A stretch of 64,000 bases of DNA from Ilex aquifolium (Eukaryota > Streptophyta > Magnoliopsida > Aquifoliales > Aquifoliaceae): NCBI GenBank assembly GCA_951799425.1, contig OX637394.1:5467501-5531500 (forward strand), written 5' to 3'. Of the stretch, positions 11,179 through 23,000 are shown piece after piece. A model generated the notes under the pieces. It made no database searches. It was not told where the DNA came from and saw nothing but the letters and a program-made list of their open reading frames with translations. A program made the position numbers and the translations under genes. The stretch's first letter is position 1. Every line of letters starts with the position of its first letter.

Positions 11179-11836
11179 GTTGTCGGATTAGGTTGTGTTA
11201 TAGCATAGGGATTATGACGTGGGTATAGGGCTAGAGGGTCGTTGAGGGTATGAGTTATAGATTAGGGTTTTACGGACTAGAGGGCAGAGAAGAAGAGAGG
11301 GACGAGAGAAGGGAGAAGCGGTCAAGCAGTAGAAGTCATTGTTGCCAGCGGGAATACAGAGAGGATTAGGAGAATGATCAATTATTGGTGGTGCGAGTGG
11401 GGTCCTTGGAGAAGGTTTGTATCTTCTACGGTAGAGCATAATGGTCCTATAAAATTATCTAGTAATGTTTAAACACGTGGATTGACTCGAGGAGAGGAGA
11501 CTTCAATAAGAAAGGGACACGTGGAGAGTGGGCCAATGGTTGAAAACTTGAACTGTTCGGTTCTTAACGAATCGGATTAAAATTCGATTTCAAAGCTATT
11601 TTATATTGGAATTGTGAAAATTGGAACTGAGTCCCCTTAGATGTACTTGTTTGGAGATAAGTCCTGCAAAGAAACTTATAAGGAACTAAGTCCATATTTA
11701 AAATTATATGTAATGACTTAAGTTCACTTTTTTTTTTTATCTCAAAAATACTCTTTCTTGAAATGAAGTTAAATTAATTTCCTATTTTAGAAATTGTTAT
11801 CCCTTAATTCAAGATCAATTAAAATATGTCAATAAA
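11179..11836. other. DUF538 upstream region
   Basis: Likely promoter and leader of the DUF538 gene, then AT-rich sequence. The minus-strand ORF at 11212-11439 has no recognisable domain and is not called. Confidence 0.4.
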
Positions 11837-11870
11837 ATCTCCATCATAAATTTAAAATTCAAATTTAAAG

Positions 11871-11915
<45 letters not shown>

Positions 11916-11975
11916 ATCTTCACCATAAATTTAAAATTCAAATTCAAAACTCTCTCTCTCTATATATATATATAT
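11837..11975. repeat. Duplicated unit with CT/TA microsatellite
   Basis: An approximately 70-bp unit (AATCTCCATCATAAATTTAAAATTC, then a CT run, then a TA run) occurs twice in tandem, at 11837-11914 and 11915-11975. The CT and TA runs differ in length between copies. Confidence 0.8.
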
Positions 11976-12179
11976 AGTGGTGGTAGTGATGTGGAGTAAA
12001 AAGGAGCTATCGAAGTGGAACTTGAATGGATTTTTGTGTGGTGGTCATGGTGGTGAGCATTGTTGTGGAGATGATGACAACGTGATGGTTGACGTTGCTC
12101 GGGAGGTGACGATGGTGCGATGGTGCGATGGTGGCAGTGCTATGGTAAGAAAGATGATATATATTCAAATTCACGTTAC

Positions 12180-12640
12180 TATTTTTTTTATTATGTTACT
12201 GCTTTTGTTGAGTATGTTACTGTTCATGTTACTATTATTTTGAGCATGTTACTGTTTTTGTTGAACATGTTATTACTATTATTTTACTAAATATTTATTT
12301 TCAATGTTACTATTTATTTTGTTTTTGAATAATACTATTTTTTGTGTTTGAATGGTACTATTTTTTTGCGTTTGAATTTGAGAGAAATAATTATTGTTAA
12401 GTATGTTACAGTTTTTGTTAAGCATGTTACTATTTTTGTTGAACATGTTAATATTTTTGTTGAACATGTTACTGTTGTTATTTTTTAAAAATATTAATAT
12501 TGAATTTTTCAATTTTTTTTATATTTAAATGTTACTATTTTTTTTGTGTTTGAATGTTACTATTTTTTATTTTTAATGTTACTATTTTTTATTTTTTGTA
12601 TTTGAATGTTACTATTTTTTATTTTTAATATATATATATA
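12180..12640. repeat. Degenerate AT-rich minisatellite (GTTACTATTTTT)
   Basis: Many imperfect copies of GTTACTATTTTTGTTGAACAT and of GTTACTATTTTTTGTGTTTGA lie head to tail. No coding content; ORFs on either strand are low complexity. Confidence 0.75.
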
Positions 12641-13159
12641 TACACCTAACTTATATATGGATATAAATAGATAAGAGAGACGGAAAATTTTAATATTAGT
12701 CAAACTCTTAACCTATATATGGATATAGATAGATATGAGAGAGAAAATATTTTAATATTAGTCAAACTCCTAAGATTTAGGAGTTTTTAATTTTTAGTTT
12801 TATTTCACTTCTAAAGAAAATGGATAGTATGGTAAAATTGACAAAAAACGGACTTCATAACAAATAAGTTTTCTTGACGGACTTAAATCCAAACAAGTCC
12901 ATATAGGGGGACCGGCCTCCAAATTTCCCATTGGAATTTGATTTAAAATCCTTAATTGTTCAATCAATTTCAATTTTAGAGTAATACTATGCCGGACCTA
13001 CAAATTTGACATAATTTACTGACATAATTTATAAAAATATCCTGAATATTTTATAGGGTAAATTTTATCAACACTCCTTCTAAATAAACATAACTTCAAC
13101 GACACCCCCTCTTAATTCTGAAATTTCAATGTACTCCCTTTTAGGTCTATTATATTAAC
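12641..13159. other. Intergenic, AT-rich
   Basis: A roughly 60-bp motif (AACTTATATATGGATATAAATAGATA) is repeated at about 12648 and 12710. Nothing else recognised. Confidence 0.45.
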
Positions 13160-13370
13160 ATTTAGATTCATCAATTTAATATTTAATTTTATCAAATTAA
13201 TGTCTTTTATTTAATTTAAACTCATCTCATCAAATCAACACAAAATTGATATTTAATTTTATAAAATTAGCATTTAATTATATTAATTTAATATTTTATT
13301 TCATTAAATTAACATTATTTCTTTATTTTAATATTAAATTATTATTTAATTTCAGCTATGCCCGAGAATG
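13160..13370. repeat. ATTTAATTTTATCAAATTAA repeat, left arm
   Basis: Imperfect repeats of about 20-30 bp. The same repeat resumes at 14167 on the other side of the organelle-derived block. Confidence 0.7.
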
Positions 13371-14166
13371 AATGAATTGTGATATAGCGCCGAATAAGCC
13401 ACTGCTCTATTCCCGACTCGAAATCCATAAAGGACTTTAAAGGAGAAAAAATAGGGGGCCCTATACCATACATTCTGCTGCCTCGGGACGACTGCACGTT
13501 ACATCATAGCAGCACGACCACAGTGGTGTATGAAGGGATTACCTTCAAAGAAGCTTATGATGGCTTATGGCTCCTTGAGATGCTGGCTCCGATCACATAA
13601 GCTTATGATCGAACCCTTTTCTAATCCTAAGTCAAAGGGTCGAGAAACTCAACGCCACTATTCTTGAACAACTTGGAGCCGGGCCTTCCGATCTCATCCG
13701 ATCAAGAAATGAAATCGAAGAATTTGATGCCCACCGCGCCCTCTCTTTCAATTGAGCTGATCGCCTCGCTTCGCTAGTTAGAGTTGTGCTCTTCCTGAGC
13801 TGATTGCGGCGTACCCTGCTTCCACTATTGTACGAATAGCATTTCCTGCTAAGGTTTGAGCAGCAAACGGCATTTGTTGAGGTGTCAGAGGAAGTGGACA
13901 AAGAAGCAGCTGTTTTCGCACCTGAATCAAGGAAGATGCCCACAATCGGTCTTAGCTATAAAGGCTTGTTTGCAGGACAAATGTCACTGAAAGAGTTCCT
14001 AACCGTTATACCTTTCTTCTGCAATGATTTCATTCTGGGATTCCGCAGTATCGAGGATGATACCAAAGATCTGTATTTGTTTATAAACTCTCCTGGCGGA
14101 TGGGTAATACCCGGAGTAGCTATTTATGATACTATGCAATTTGTGCGACCAGATGTACAATACTAA
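13371..14166 (+). pseudogene. clpP: Organelle-derived insertion with plastid clpP fragment
   Basis: An 800-bp block with GC content clearly above both AT-rich flanks. At 14046-14155 the plus strand encodes the plastid ClpP segment [23 protein letters not shown] and [12 protein letters not shown], with the Ser-containing oxyanion motif region of exon 2, and then breaks off into repeat sequence. The rest (for example 13640-13800, with GCCTCGCTTCGCT) has the look of mitochondrial intergenic DNA. The segment is truncated at both ends, lacks the catalytic His and Asp, and cannot be functional. It could be a nuclear plastid insertion, or a mitochondrial insertion that itself carried plastid DNA. 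Confidence 0.75.
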
Positions 14167-14470
14167 ATTGGCATTTAATTTTATTAAATTAAAATTTAAT
14201 ATATTAAATAGAATATTAAATTCTATTAATTTAACATTTAACCTTATCAAATTAATGTCAGTTATTTAATTTAATACAAAATGAACATTCAATTTCATTA
14301 AAGCAACATTTAAATTTATTCAAGGAACATTAAATTTTATCAAATCAATACTAAATTAATATTTAATTTTATCAAATTAAAACTAAATTAATATTTAAAT
14401 TTATCATATTAAGACCAAAATTATTTAATTAATATTAAATTTTATCAAATAATATTTAAATTTTATATAT
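14167..14470. repeat. ATTTAATTTTATCAAATTAA repeat, right arm
   Basis: Continuation of the AT-rich tandem repeat seen at 13160-13370. The segment TTATCAAATTAATGTCAGTTATTTAA closely matches the left arm, so the organelle DNA interrupts one repeat array. Confidence 0.7.
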
Positions 14471-15645
14471 GAAGGGTGATATATGAAGAATGGTCAGGTG
14501 GCGTTGTGGAAGACAGACGATAGCAGAGAAGTTAGAAATTGATGAAATTTTGACATTGACTTTATCGATTATAATTTTATTATAACACAATTATTTTTAA
14601 CTATAAAATAAATTTAAAACCCTGTAATTTATAACGAACAACAAAAGACATACCACAAAGGGAACTTAGGTAATATAAGAAAATAAGAAACCGAAAAGTG
14701 TACCTCTTACCCAACAACTTATAAGAAAATAGATTTAATGACTTAAAAGTCTAACGGGTGTTTTGAATGAAAAAAATTTAAAAAATCTGCATGAAAAACA
14801 TTTACAAATCTGCAAGAAAAAAAATAAATTTTTTTTTTTACCAACTTAGGTAGTGATCGTTCACTATGGAGAACGAGTTGAAGAATAATGGCTGACTTTA
14901 ATCTCTTATGTCTTCCGACAACCCCATATCGTTTTGGAATTTCACAAACAACAAAATGTGTGATATATATAGTAGAAAAATGATTGGTGACATTTTAGTA
15001 TATTTACATAAGGAATGGTAGTTTTGATATTTTCAGAAAATTTATAGTCAAACAGTTACTTTTTCTACTGACAGAGTTAAAAATTATCATTAAGGAAGTG
15101 TTTTTGATTTGAAAGTATAAACCAGAAATAAGTGCAGTGAAGTTTCAGAATCGAAAAGGAGTATCATTAAATTTAGACCTAACTAGAGGAGGTGTGGATG
15201 AAATTTTTCCTTATTTAAATTTGCCAACCATCAGAAACTTGATTTGAATAACTCAATGAAAATTGAATTTTAAATATTAAAATTTTAAAACATTGAAATA
15301 CGATTTCATGGTTTTGAATTTAAATAATAAGTTGAAATGTCAATTTATATTTAGATAAAAATATTTAAATATTGAGCGCAACGGTTATACAACATCAACA
15401 ATATCACGTAGTATAATGTTGTTTACTAATAAGTGAACAAGTAGGCAATCGAACACTATAAATTTAATAACTACATTCATATAAAGATGTGAAATCCATT
15501 TTATCCACTTTCTAATTTTTTTATTAGATTGTTATATCACGTAACACTACTGATATTTTATAACTGTTACATTGAATATTTAGTTTGGAGAGAGAAAGAG
15601 AGATTTTGTTTTGACATATGAAAGTGCAACCAAAGAAAGTTTTCT
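14471..15645. other. Intergenic, nothing recognised
   Basis: AT-rich, with stop codons in all frames and no inverted repeats that I could pair. Confidence 0.4.
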
Positions 15646-15866
15646 ATTTTTTTTTAGTTTAACGGTCAGAGTTGTTTGGACCAGTTTACGCGTATCTCGA
15701 TTAATTTTCTCTCCGGTTTGATCAAAGACAGGTCATCCACGCCGAGACTAAGGTTATCATGAGGGATAAATCTCTCATGACCTGACCCCAAAAACTTATC
15801 AAAATTCAAACTCAAGATATCTACCGGGGGTTAAGAAACATATTTCTCATTAGTTAGCCCCTTATG
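15646..15866 (-). mobile_element. tRNA-derived SINE copy 1
   Basis: Read on the minus strand, a head with a Pol III A-box-like GGGGCTAACTAATGAG and B-box-like TTGAGTTTGAATTTTG is followed by the family body (GGGGTCAGGTCATGAG, TTTGATCAAACCGG, CTCTGACCGTTAAAC) and an A-rich tail. The body matches copies at 17529-18355, 33515-33675 and 52955-53080. Confidence 0.6.
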
Positions 15867-16838
15867 CCGGAAAAAGGTTGAACAATCCAAGAATGACTAT
15901 AGTATATGGCAGTTGACGAATGTACAGAAAAGGGAATGGAATGGGAATGTGAATATGGAAAAGCCTGAGGCTGTCCACTACCATGAATTATGATGTTGTC
16001 TATGTCATATTTCCCCTTACTAGGCTAAGTTTTGGAACTAGAGAGGTCATATGCAACATTGATGAGTAATTGTTTTAAGTTTTTTGCTGAATTTTTGAAT
16101 GTTTCTTGTTGCTTATGTATGGTTAGATTGGGCATGGCAAGCAAGTCCAAATTTGCATTATTTGGACTAAAGGCCAACTAGGTGCATTAATTTTCACATT
16201 TTGCTGCCCAAATTCCATCTCTAACATCTTTTTTTATGCAGGGTCTTAATTATACATTCTTTAAACTCACGGTTATAATATAAATTAGAAATACGTTCAA
16301 TTATTTACAAACCATTCACAACAGATTAATCGATATAAAATTTTAACTGGAAATCTTGAGGTACTCATGGATGATATAGACTTAATTTTTATTTTGATTA
16401 GAACAAGTAATTATTCTCATATTCAAGTCCTCTTATAATTCAATCCTGCCACAACGATCGTAGGAGATATTAGTTGTGGGATAGTATAAATTTCTGAATT
16501 GCATCTATCAATTTCCTTATTTCGCCAAAATTATAAACCCAGTTTCTATAACGCATTTTAGGATAGCAATGTGTAATTAATCTAAAATCAGATTATTTGT
16601 TTGTCTGGTAAAATTTAGCATCCAATAACTCCAAATTGGAAGATAATGACTGATTTTAACCCACATATTATGTAAGACAATTTATTTACTATATAAGGAG
16701 AAACAGAGCATATGAGGCAGCTTGGGTATCATTTCTACTCATGGAACTAAACACTTGATGGAAATAAAATAAAAATGGTGATGGGCCAAAGTGGCAGTGC
16801 TTGATATTGAAATTGAAGCTTAAGAAAACAAGAGGCTT
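15867..16838. other. Intergenic, nothing recognised
   Basis: AT-rich non-coding DNA between two SINE-like elements. Confidence 0.4.
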
Positions 16839-16846
16839 TGCTGGCA

Positions 16847-16982
16847 ACAGCCCTTCTTTTTTTCTTTTTGTTGTTATTGTTGGTTAGACACTATTACAGA
16901 GAGGAGGACAACGAGATTCAAACTCGCAATCTTAAAGTTTAACAGCAAGAACGGTGAAAATTAGACTAATCACTAACCTCTG
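16847..16982 (-). mobile_element. SINE-like element
   Basis: On the minus strand: an A-box-like GGTTAGTGATTAGTCTAA, a B-box-like GAGTTTGAATCTCG and an A-rich tail (16852-16872 as T on the plus strand). TGGCAACA occurs just outside both ends (about 16838 and 16983), a possible target duplication. Confidence 0.5.
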
Positions 16983-17516
16983 TTGGCAACAAATTGATCA
17001 AACTAGGGTTCGTTAACCTTTTCATACCTATGGAATCTGAATTAAATGGAGGGGATAAGAAGATTTATGCTCATTGAACTTCAAGTCAAAGGTTAAAAGA
17101 AAAAAAAATGAGAGAGAAAATCAATTTCTCTAGCATTCATGGATTGAAATCCCTCTAGTTGCGGTTTTTTCAATTTTTGTTATTGATAGATCATTCATTG
17201 TGCATGAGTGAAGATAGAGAGTTTCACTCGAAGTGGGTCTTACTTAAAGTGGGGTCTCATCCATTCTCAGAAGTCACGGTTGAAGAATATATAAGGGATG
17301 AGATGAATGATTTTCAGACAGCATGATTGTGCTGGGTTTGGACTTTGGAATTGCTAGAATTTAAGCTCCACTACCGAAGACAAAGACATTGCTTAACGCA
17401 ATTCCAAATTTGACCAAGCTAGTATTCTACTAGGTTGACCACATGGTATGAGCACTAGTTCAATTCCCTAAACTTAGGGCCAGTGGGAATGCGATGAACC
17501 TCTCTTAAAGCTAGAA
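16983..17516. other. Intergenic, nothing recognised
   Basis: No coding potential or complete element ends seen. Confidence 0.4.
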
Positions 17517-17528
17517 ACTTGAAATGGT

Positions 17529-18355
17529 ACCTAAAGTGTAGTTCAAGTAATAATAGGTGATGAGTTTAGATTTAATTGGGTTAGACCCAATAAATTAAGT
17601 AAGCTCAAATCAACTAAAAGGCAAGTCAAGCCCAATTCGTGAATTCGACACAACCCAAGGTCTAAGGAATTCAAGAATAATTAGAGCATGTGAGGAGTAA
17701 TTATCGGGATACTTACTCTCGAAAATTAAGACAACCTCTTATGGCACTCATCTTTTGTAGCTACCCGGAAAATTAATACATTTGTCCTCACGTCACGCCT
17801 TAACTAAAGCTCTGTGCCTATAAATTGTAAGCTATATCTACATGAGAGGGCACCTTTTAATCTATCTCTACATATCTCTACACATAACTTCTCTTTCTCC
17901 TAGCTATTGTATCCCTCCCGGAGTTAACCATTGATTTATCTCTCGTTCTCATTACTTTATCAATAAAGGTCCCCCGACCACCATTGTCGTTTTTTGGAGT
18001 GAAGTAGGTCACCCCGGACCGAACCATTATATATCTATGTGTTGACTCGATATTTATATTATTACCATTGATTGCTCTATTTATTGTCCATTAATTACAC
18101 TTTATCACACACTCGACTGTTGATCTTGCATAAGCTTGTTTTGTGCATCATCAATATGAACGAGTTATAAATTCAGATGTCTAGAGTTCGAATCTTGACA
18201 ATTTCGTGGGGTCAGGGTATGAGGAATTTATCTTTAATGAATATCCTAGTTTTGACGTAGATGACTTGCTTTTGACCGGATCATGAAAAATATTCATCAA
18301 AGAGTACGTAAATTAACTCAAACACCTCTGACCGTTAAACCAAAAAAAACAAAAA
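17529..18355 (+). mobile_element. tRNA-derived SINE copy 2, split by a solo LTR
   Basis: The duplication AAACTTGAAATGGT stands at 17515-17528 and 18354-18367. Between them, ignoring the LTR, lie an A-box-like TAGTTCAAGTAATAATAGG (17540-17557), a B-box-like GAGTTCGAATCTTG (about 18183), the family body, CTCTGACCGTTAAAC and an A-rich tail at 18342-18356. The SINE is about 225 bp without the insert. The target duplication proves the two halves are one element. Confidence 0.75.
17558..18153 (+). mobile_element. Solo LTR, related to the Tat element LTR
   Basis: Begins TGATGAG and ends TTTTGTGCATCATCA, identical over the last 15 bases to the LTR at 5807-6378. TATA box TATAAA at 17819-17824 and AATAAA at 17962-17967 keep the same order. 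Flanking 5-mers are ATAGG and ATATG, a target duplication with one change. No internal sequence remains, as expected after recombination between two LTRs. Confidence 0.75.
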
Positions 18356-18406
18356 ACTTGAAATGGTGGTAGCTAGGGATTCGATATAATAATATCTATT
18401 CATTAT

Positions 18407-19118
18407 TAGGGGTGCAACTTGGGCGGCCTAACCCAAGCCCAACCCAAAAAAAATAAGGCTTGGGTTGAAGTTTTAAAATTTTGGGTTAGGCATGGGTTCA
18501 AAAATTCTAACCCGAATTGAATTCGGGCAACACCTGGATTGAGGCTTCGGATTATCAGGTTCAACCCGAATCCGACAAATTAAAAATATATATATATGTA
18601 TAAAGTACATAACAAGACAACTAGGGTTCCTTCATGCGCCTTCGCCTTCGCCTCTGCCTCTGCCTCTCTCATTCTCTCAATCTCCGTCTCTCTCTTTCTC
18701 TCAACCTCTCTCACTTCGCCTCTCTCTCAAATTTGTAAAGACCTTAACGAAGACCTCAGAGGAAGTTCATTGATCTACGCCTCCTCTCAAATATGTGCTT
18801 CTCTTTCTTGTGGTTATTGTGGTTGTGGTGTGGTGGCAGTGGATAGTGGATAGTGGGCAGTGGTTGTGCTATGATGTTTTGGACTTTTTAGTTTAATTTC
18901 TTGTGTTGTGTTATAAAGTAATTTATATTTAAACCCAAAATTAGCCCGAATTAAGTAACCTGAATTCAACACGAGCCCATCTGAATTCAACTTGGGCAGT
19001 ACTCAGGGTGAGTACATCGGGTTGAAGTCGGGTTAGGGTTAAAGTTGGTGATTATATACCTATAATTGGGCTAGGGTTGATCTCTTAACCCGTCCAACCT
19101 GTCCAAGTTGCACCCTTA
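18407..19118. mobile_element. Non-autonomous hAT-type element, 712 bp
   Basis: Ends TAGGGGTGCAACTTGG and CCAAGTTGCACCCTTA form a terminal inverted repeat. Flanking 8-mers are TTCATTAT (18399-18406) and TTCATTAG (19119-19126), an 8-bp target duplication with one mismatch, typical of hAT. Subterminal regions are rich in AACCCGAA / GGGTTGG motifs in both orientations. The interior has TA and CT runs and a meaningless Ser-rich ORF. Confidence 0.8.
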
Positions 19119-19126
19119 TTCATTAG

Positions 19127-20038
19127 TAGCAATGTGATCCACAAGATTTATATTCTTAAAGGAGCACATTTCCTTAAAATAAATAGGGTTGAAGACACAA
19201 GGGGATAGTAATCACATTGGTAACATAAAGAAATTTATAAATTTGAAAAATATCTTTCAATATAATAATTCAAAATGTTGGATGATTAAAAAAAAAAAAA
19301 AATTACATCAAAACCTTGATATTTGTCACTTAATCACTTAGACCTCATGACATATAAAATATGATACACAGACCCCCTCTCGTTAATATCTGTTAATATA
19401 TTCGTTAATAAATTACATCAAGACTCCTGAAATTTGAAGCGTATAATGCTTAAACCCTTCAAGTGTAAAATATTAAAATCATACATAATTTTGATCAGGG
19501 TAGATGAGGGGAAAAAAACCAAATTTTTTAGGGTGCATAATTATAAATACATGTACATTTAGTTTGCTTGAGTTATAGTTTAATAAGAACATTTATTGTC
19601 AAGTAAATAAATGAAGGAGATTTCTAAGCAACTACATTTTAATTTTAATAAATCTATATTTTAAAATCTTTAATGGTATTAATTATAAATGTCCGAGTGT
19701 ATCTAAAGGAGCGTACCCCATCATTATTCAGTGACACTTGTCACATCCTAATTGGGCAATGTGAGAGTATCTTGGCAATCACGTTGCGTTGCCACTCTTT
19801 GATCTTCTTTTTTTTTTTTTTTCTTGAATCCTCCATTAACATATTGTAGTGGGCTGACTCAGTTGGGTCTCCCTCTCTCTCTCTCTCTCTCTCTCTTGCC
19901 TTGTAAGCAAACAACTGAAAAGTTGAAACCCATCAACATTCGGTTATACAGTCCTCCATCATCAATAGTGTGTGTGCTTAGAATATATTAAGACCTCTCT
20001 CTGTTCTAACAGATTCAAAGTTTCTGAACTCACTAACC
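19127..20038 (+). promoter_or_regulatory. Upstream region of the carboxypeptidase gene
   Basis: AT-rich sequence, a T-run at 19809-19822, then a CT microsatellite at 19871-19896 that probably lies in the promoter or 5' leader, 140 bp before the start codon. No clear TATA box; ATATATTA at about 19984 is a weak candidate. Confidence 0.4.
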
Positions 20039-23000
20039 ATGGCTAACCATAGTCACTTATTCCACGCAGTACTCATTTGTATTTCACTTATCTTTTGGTT
20101 AACAGAAGCAGCCCCTGAAAGTGCACTGATCACACAAATTCCTGGTTTCAACAGCACTCTTCCTTCCAAACACTATTCCGGGTAGGCGTTTTTATATATA
20201 TTTTTTGCTTCTAAATCATGTATATATGCTTGTATTATATATTGTTTACTGGTTAAGTTGATGGGTATTCACTAATCTTTTTTCATATACATGGGTTTAT
20301 ACTTTACAGGTATGTGACTATTGATGAAACTCATGGGAAAAGATTGTATTACTACTTCGTTGTTTCTGAAAGAAATCCCTCAAACGATCCGGTAGTTCTG
20401 TGGCTCAATGGCGGACCAGGATGTTCCAGCTTAGATGGATTTGTATACGAACATGGTATTGAGTTGTTGATGACGTTGTTTGCAATCCAGATTATGAGTT
20501 TAGTTGTGTATTTAGGTTGTATCGTGAAGAATTTGCCTCCGATGGATACATTTTTCCGGTCTTTCTTCTTCTTTAATTACTAATATAGGATGGTTTCATT
20601 GTGAACAATGTTGATTATAAACTTATAATTTGTTAATTGGTGAATACTATACTCTGTTTATATCTGGGTTACATATTGAAAAATTACTGAAGCCTTGCCC
20701 TTAACCTTGTGAATTATTCAGAATACCTGAATAATTAGGATTGAACAAAGTTGTGCATAATTGTTAAGATAATTGGGCACTTGCTAATCCTATCAAAGTT
20801 CAGAAAATGTCTACCCTTGGAAATAAGTGTACTTTGTTTTCCTGAGTCATAGGAATTCAGATTATTTCTTTAGTACATTTTCTTCCTAGGTTATGGATTA
20901 ACTGATTTAATTTAGAGATATCAGCGTGTATGTTTAAATGCTACGCATCTGTATGAATGAAATGATCCACTTTACTTTAAGCTTTGAGGAGTGTTGTGCT
21001 AGTTGATCCTTGAAAAATTCTTTGCTGATATTGGGATTGTGCTATCAGTGGGTTGGCTTGATGTACTATTTGGGTTTTGTATTCCTAAAGCCCTTCATCA
21101 AAATCGTTTGTACTCTTACTCGTTGGTATGAAGAGAATTGTTTATTTTAGTCCCACTAATACATAGAAGGGCGTTTCAATCATATGCTGCAGGTCCCTTC
21201 AATTTTGAAGCGGGAAAAACACATGGAAGCCTGCCCACACTGCATCTCAATTCATACAGCTGGTCCAAGGTTATAATTGTGTTGAACTCTGTCTAATTTA
21301 TGTTTACTTATGTTGGAGGTTTTATATTCACAATCATTGATTGTAAGGTGTTTGATATATGAATTTGATTTATGTTATTGTTTTTTCTGTGCTGTTTAAC
21401 TTTAGCTCCTCCCAAGATGATTTTTTTCCTCTCAGGTTTCAAACATTATATATTTGGACTCTCCTGCTGGTGTTGGATTTTCTTACTCAGCAAATGTATC
21501 TGATTACATTACGGGAGACCTAAAGACTGCTTCCGACTCGCACACATTCCTCCTCAAGGTATCATTTGAAGCAAAGGACCACACACAAATGACAATAGAA
21601 AGTTCCAATTGTGCTTATATGTGTAGTCGCATTCCACATTTTCCTGATATTTGTTTTTATTGATATGTATTTGTTCTGGCTAGTGGTTTGAGCTATACCC
21701 GGAATTTCTGTCCAATCCATTTTTTATTTCTGGAGAGTCTTATGCTGGAGTTTATGTGCCAACTCTGGCTTATGAAGTAGTTAAAGGTATTTCTCCCGAA
21801 ATATTAACTGCACATATTATTTGGAAAAAGCTAAAATATACTTCTGGATCTTCCACAGGAATTGATGCTGGTGTAAAGCCCCTCCTCAACTTCAAGGTAT
21901 GCCCTTTTCGAACCCCACCTGTCAAATTAAGTTTTGGCTGAAAAATACGTTTGTTAAGTACAGGGTTACATGGTGGGAAACGGAGTAACTGACCAGGAGT
22001 TTGATGGCAATGCTCTTGTTCCATTTGTACATGGGATGGGCCTCATCTCAGATGACCTATTTGAGGTACATACGTTCAGCTTCTTATTTTGATCATGGCC
22101 ATGCTTGTGCTTGCTTTATCCAGCTCAGTATCTCATTATGTCCTTCAATTTTAAGGACATCTGAATGTTATCTAAATTCTGTTTCGGGCAAGTTCAGTAA
22201 AAATCAATTGCACTCCCTGACATTTGCAAAAATAACATGCCCACCCTTGATATTTCAATGAGGGTATGAGATCTCAATTGAAGTTTTTGACTGAAAAATG
22301 ACTTATTTACCTTCATTTGACTATTCAAAATTAACTAAAACAAAAGTTCTATCTTTGTTCTGGACCATTGTCCCCCCCCCCCCCCCCCCCCTTTTTTTCC
22401 ATGGGATAGAGGGAGGGGATTGGGGGCCAACCGCTTGAATGGTGTGGTGGGTCACGAATAGTTGTTGACTGTGTCGGACTTGGGTTTTTGATGTTGATTC
22501 GATGAGAGTCATTGTAGGCAGAATCGATAGCTTGAATGGATAGGATCAATGGTGGGACACCACATTGGTGGATGGGCGGTTTCGGATATGTTGGTGTTGA
22601 CTGGGTTGAGTTAACGAGCAATGCTATGCTTACCAAATCATTTATCAAATATTATATTTCAAATTAGTATGGGTGGTTGGATCAGTGCGGTCCATTAACT
22701 CCACCAAATATTTAATGCATAGGGGATACAAGATTTGGTAAACAAATTTGGACAGTATAGTTTTATGTATGTGTATGTATGAGAGAGAGAGAGAGGAAAA
22801 GGAAGAAAATGTGGGGTGGAGGTGTTCGGTTATAACACTAGTTTTCATTTGGTTAAAAATAGTTTTGGATGCATGATTAATATTATAACAATAAAGAACG
22901 AGGTGAAATTTTATCAATCTAGTTCATGTCATCTTTTTCTATGGCAGAGTGAGGCTGGTTAATTCAACTTATTAAATTTAAAGGGTCCTTGCGCTATTGT

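Noticed and set aside
12000..12243. ORF in GGT/GAT-rich DNA at 11977-12243
   Set aside because: Low complexity and flanked by minisatellite; no known domain.
13632..13943. Minus-strand 103-codon ORF
   Set aside because: Lies in organelle-derived DNA and has no similarity to a known organelle protein that I recognise.
14046..14155. Functional ClpP protease gene
   Set aside because: Only part of one plastid exon is present; catalytic His and Asp regions are missing.
18596..18853. 85-codon ORF within the hAT element
   Set aside because: Made of Ser/Ala/Leu from CT microsatellites; it lies within a non-autonomous transposon.
22321..22917. Minus-strand ORFs in SCPL intron 7
   Set aside because: They arise around the C20 run and simple repeats; there is no domain.
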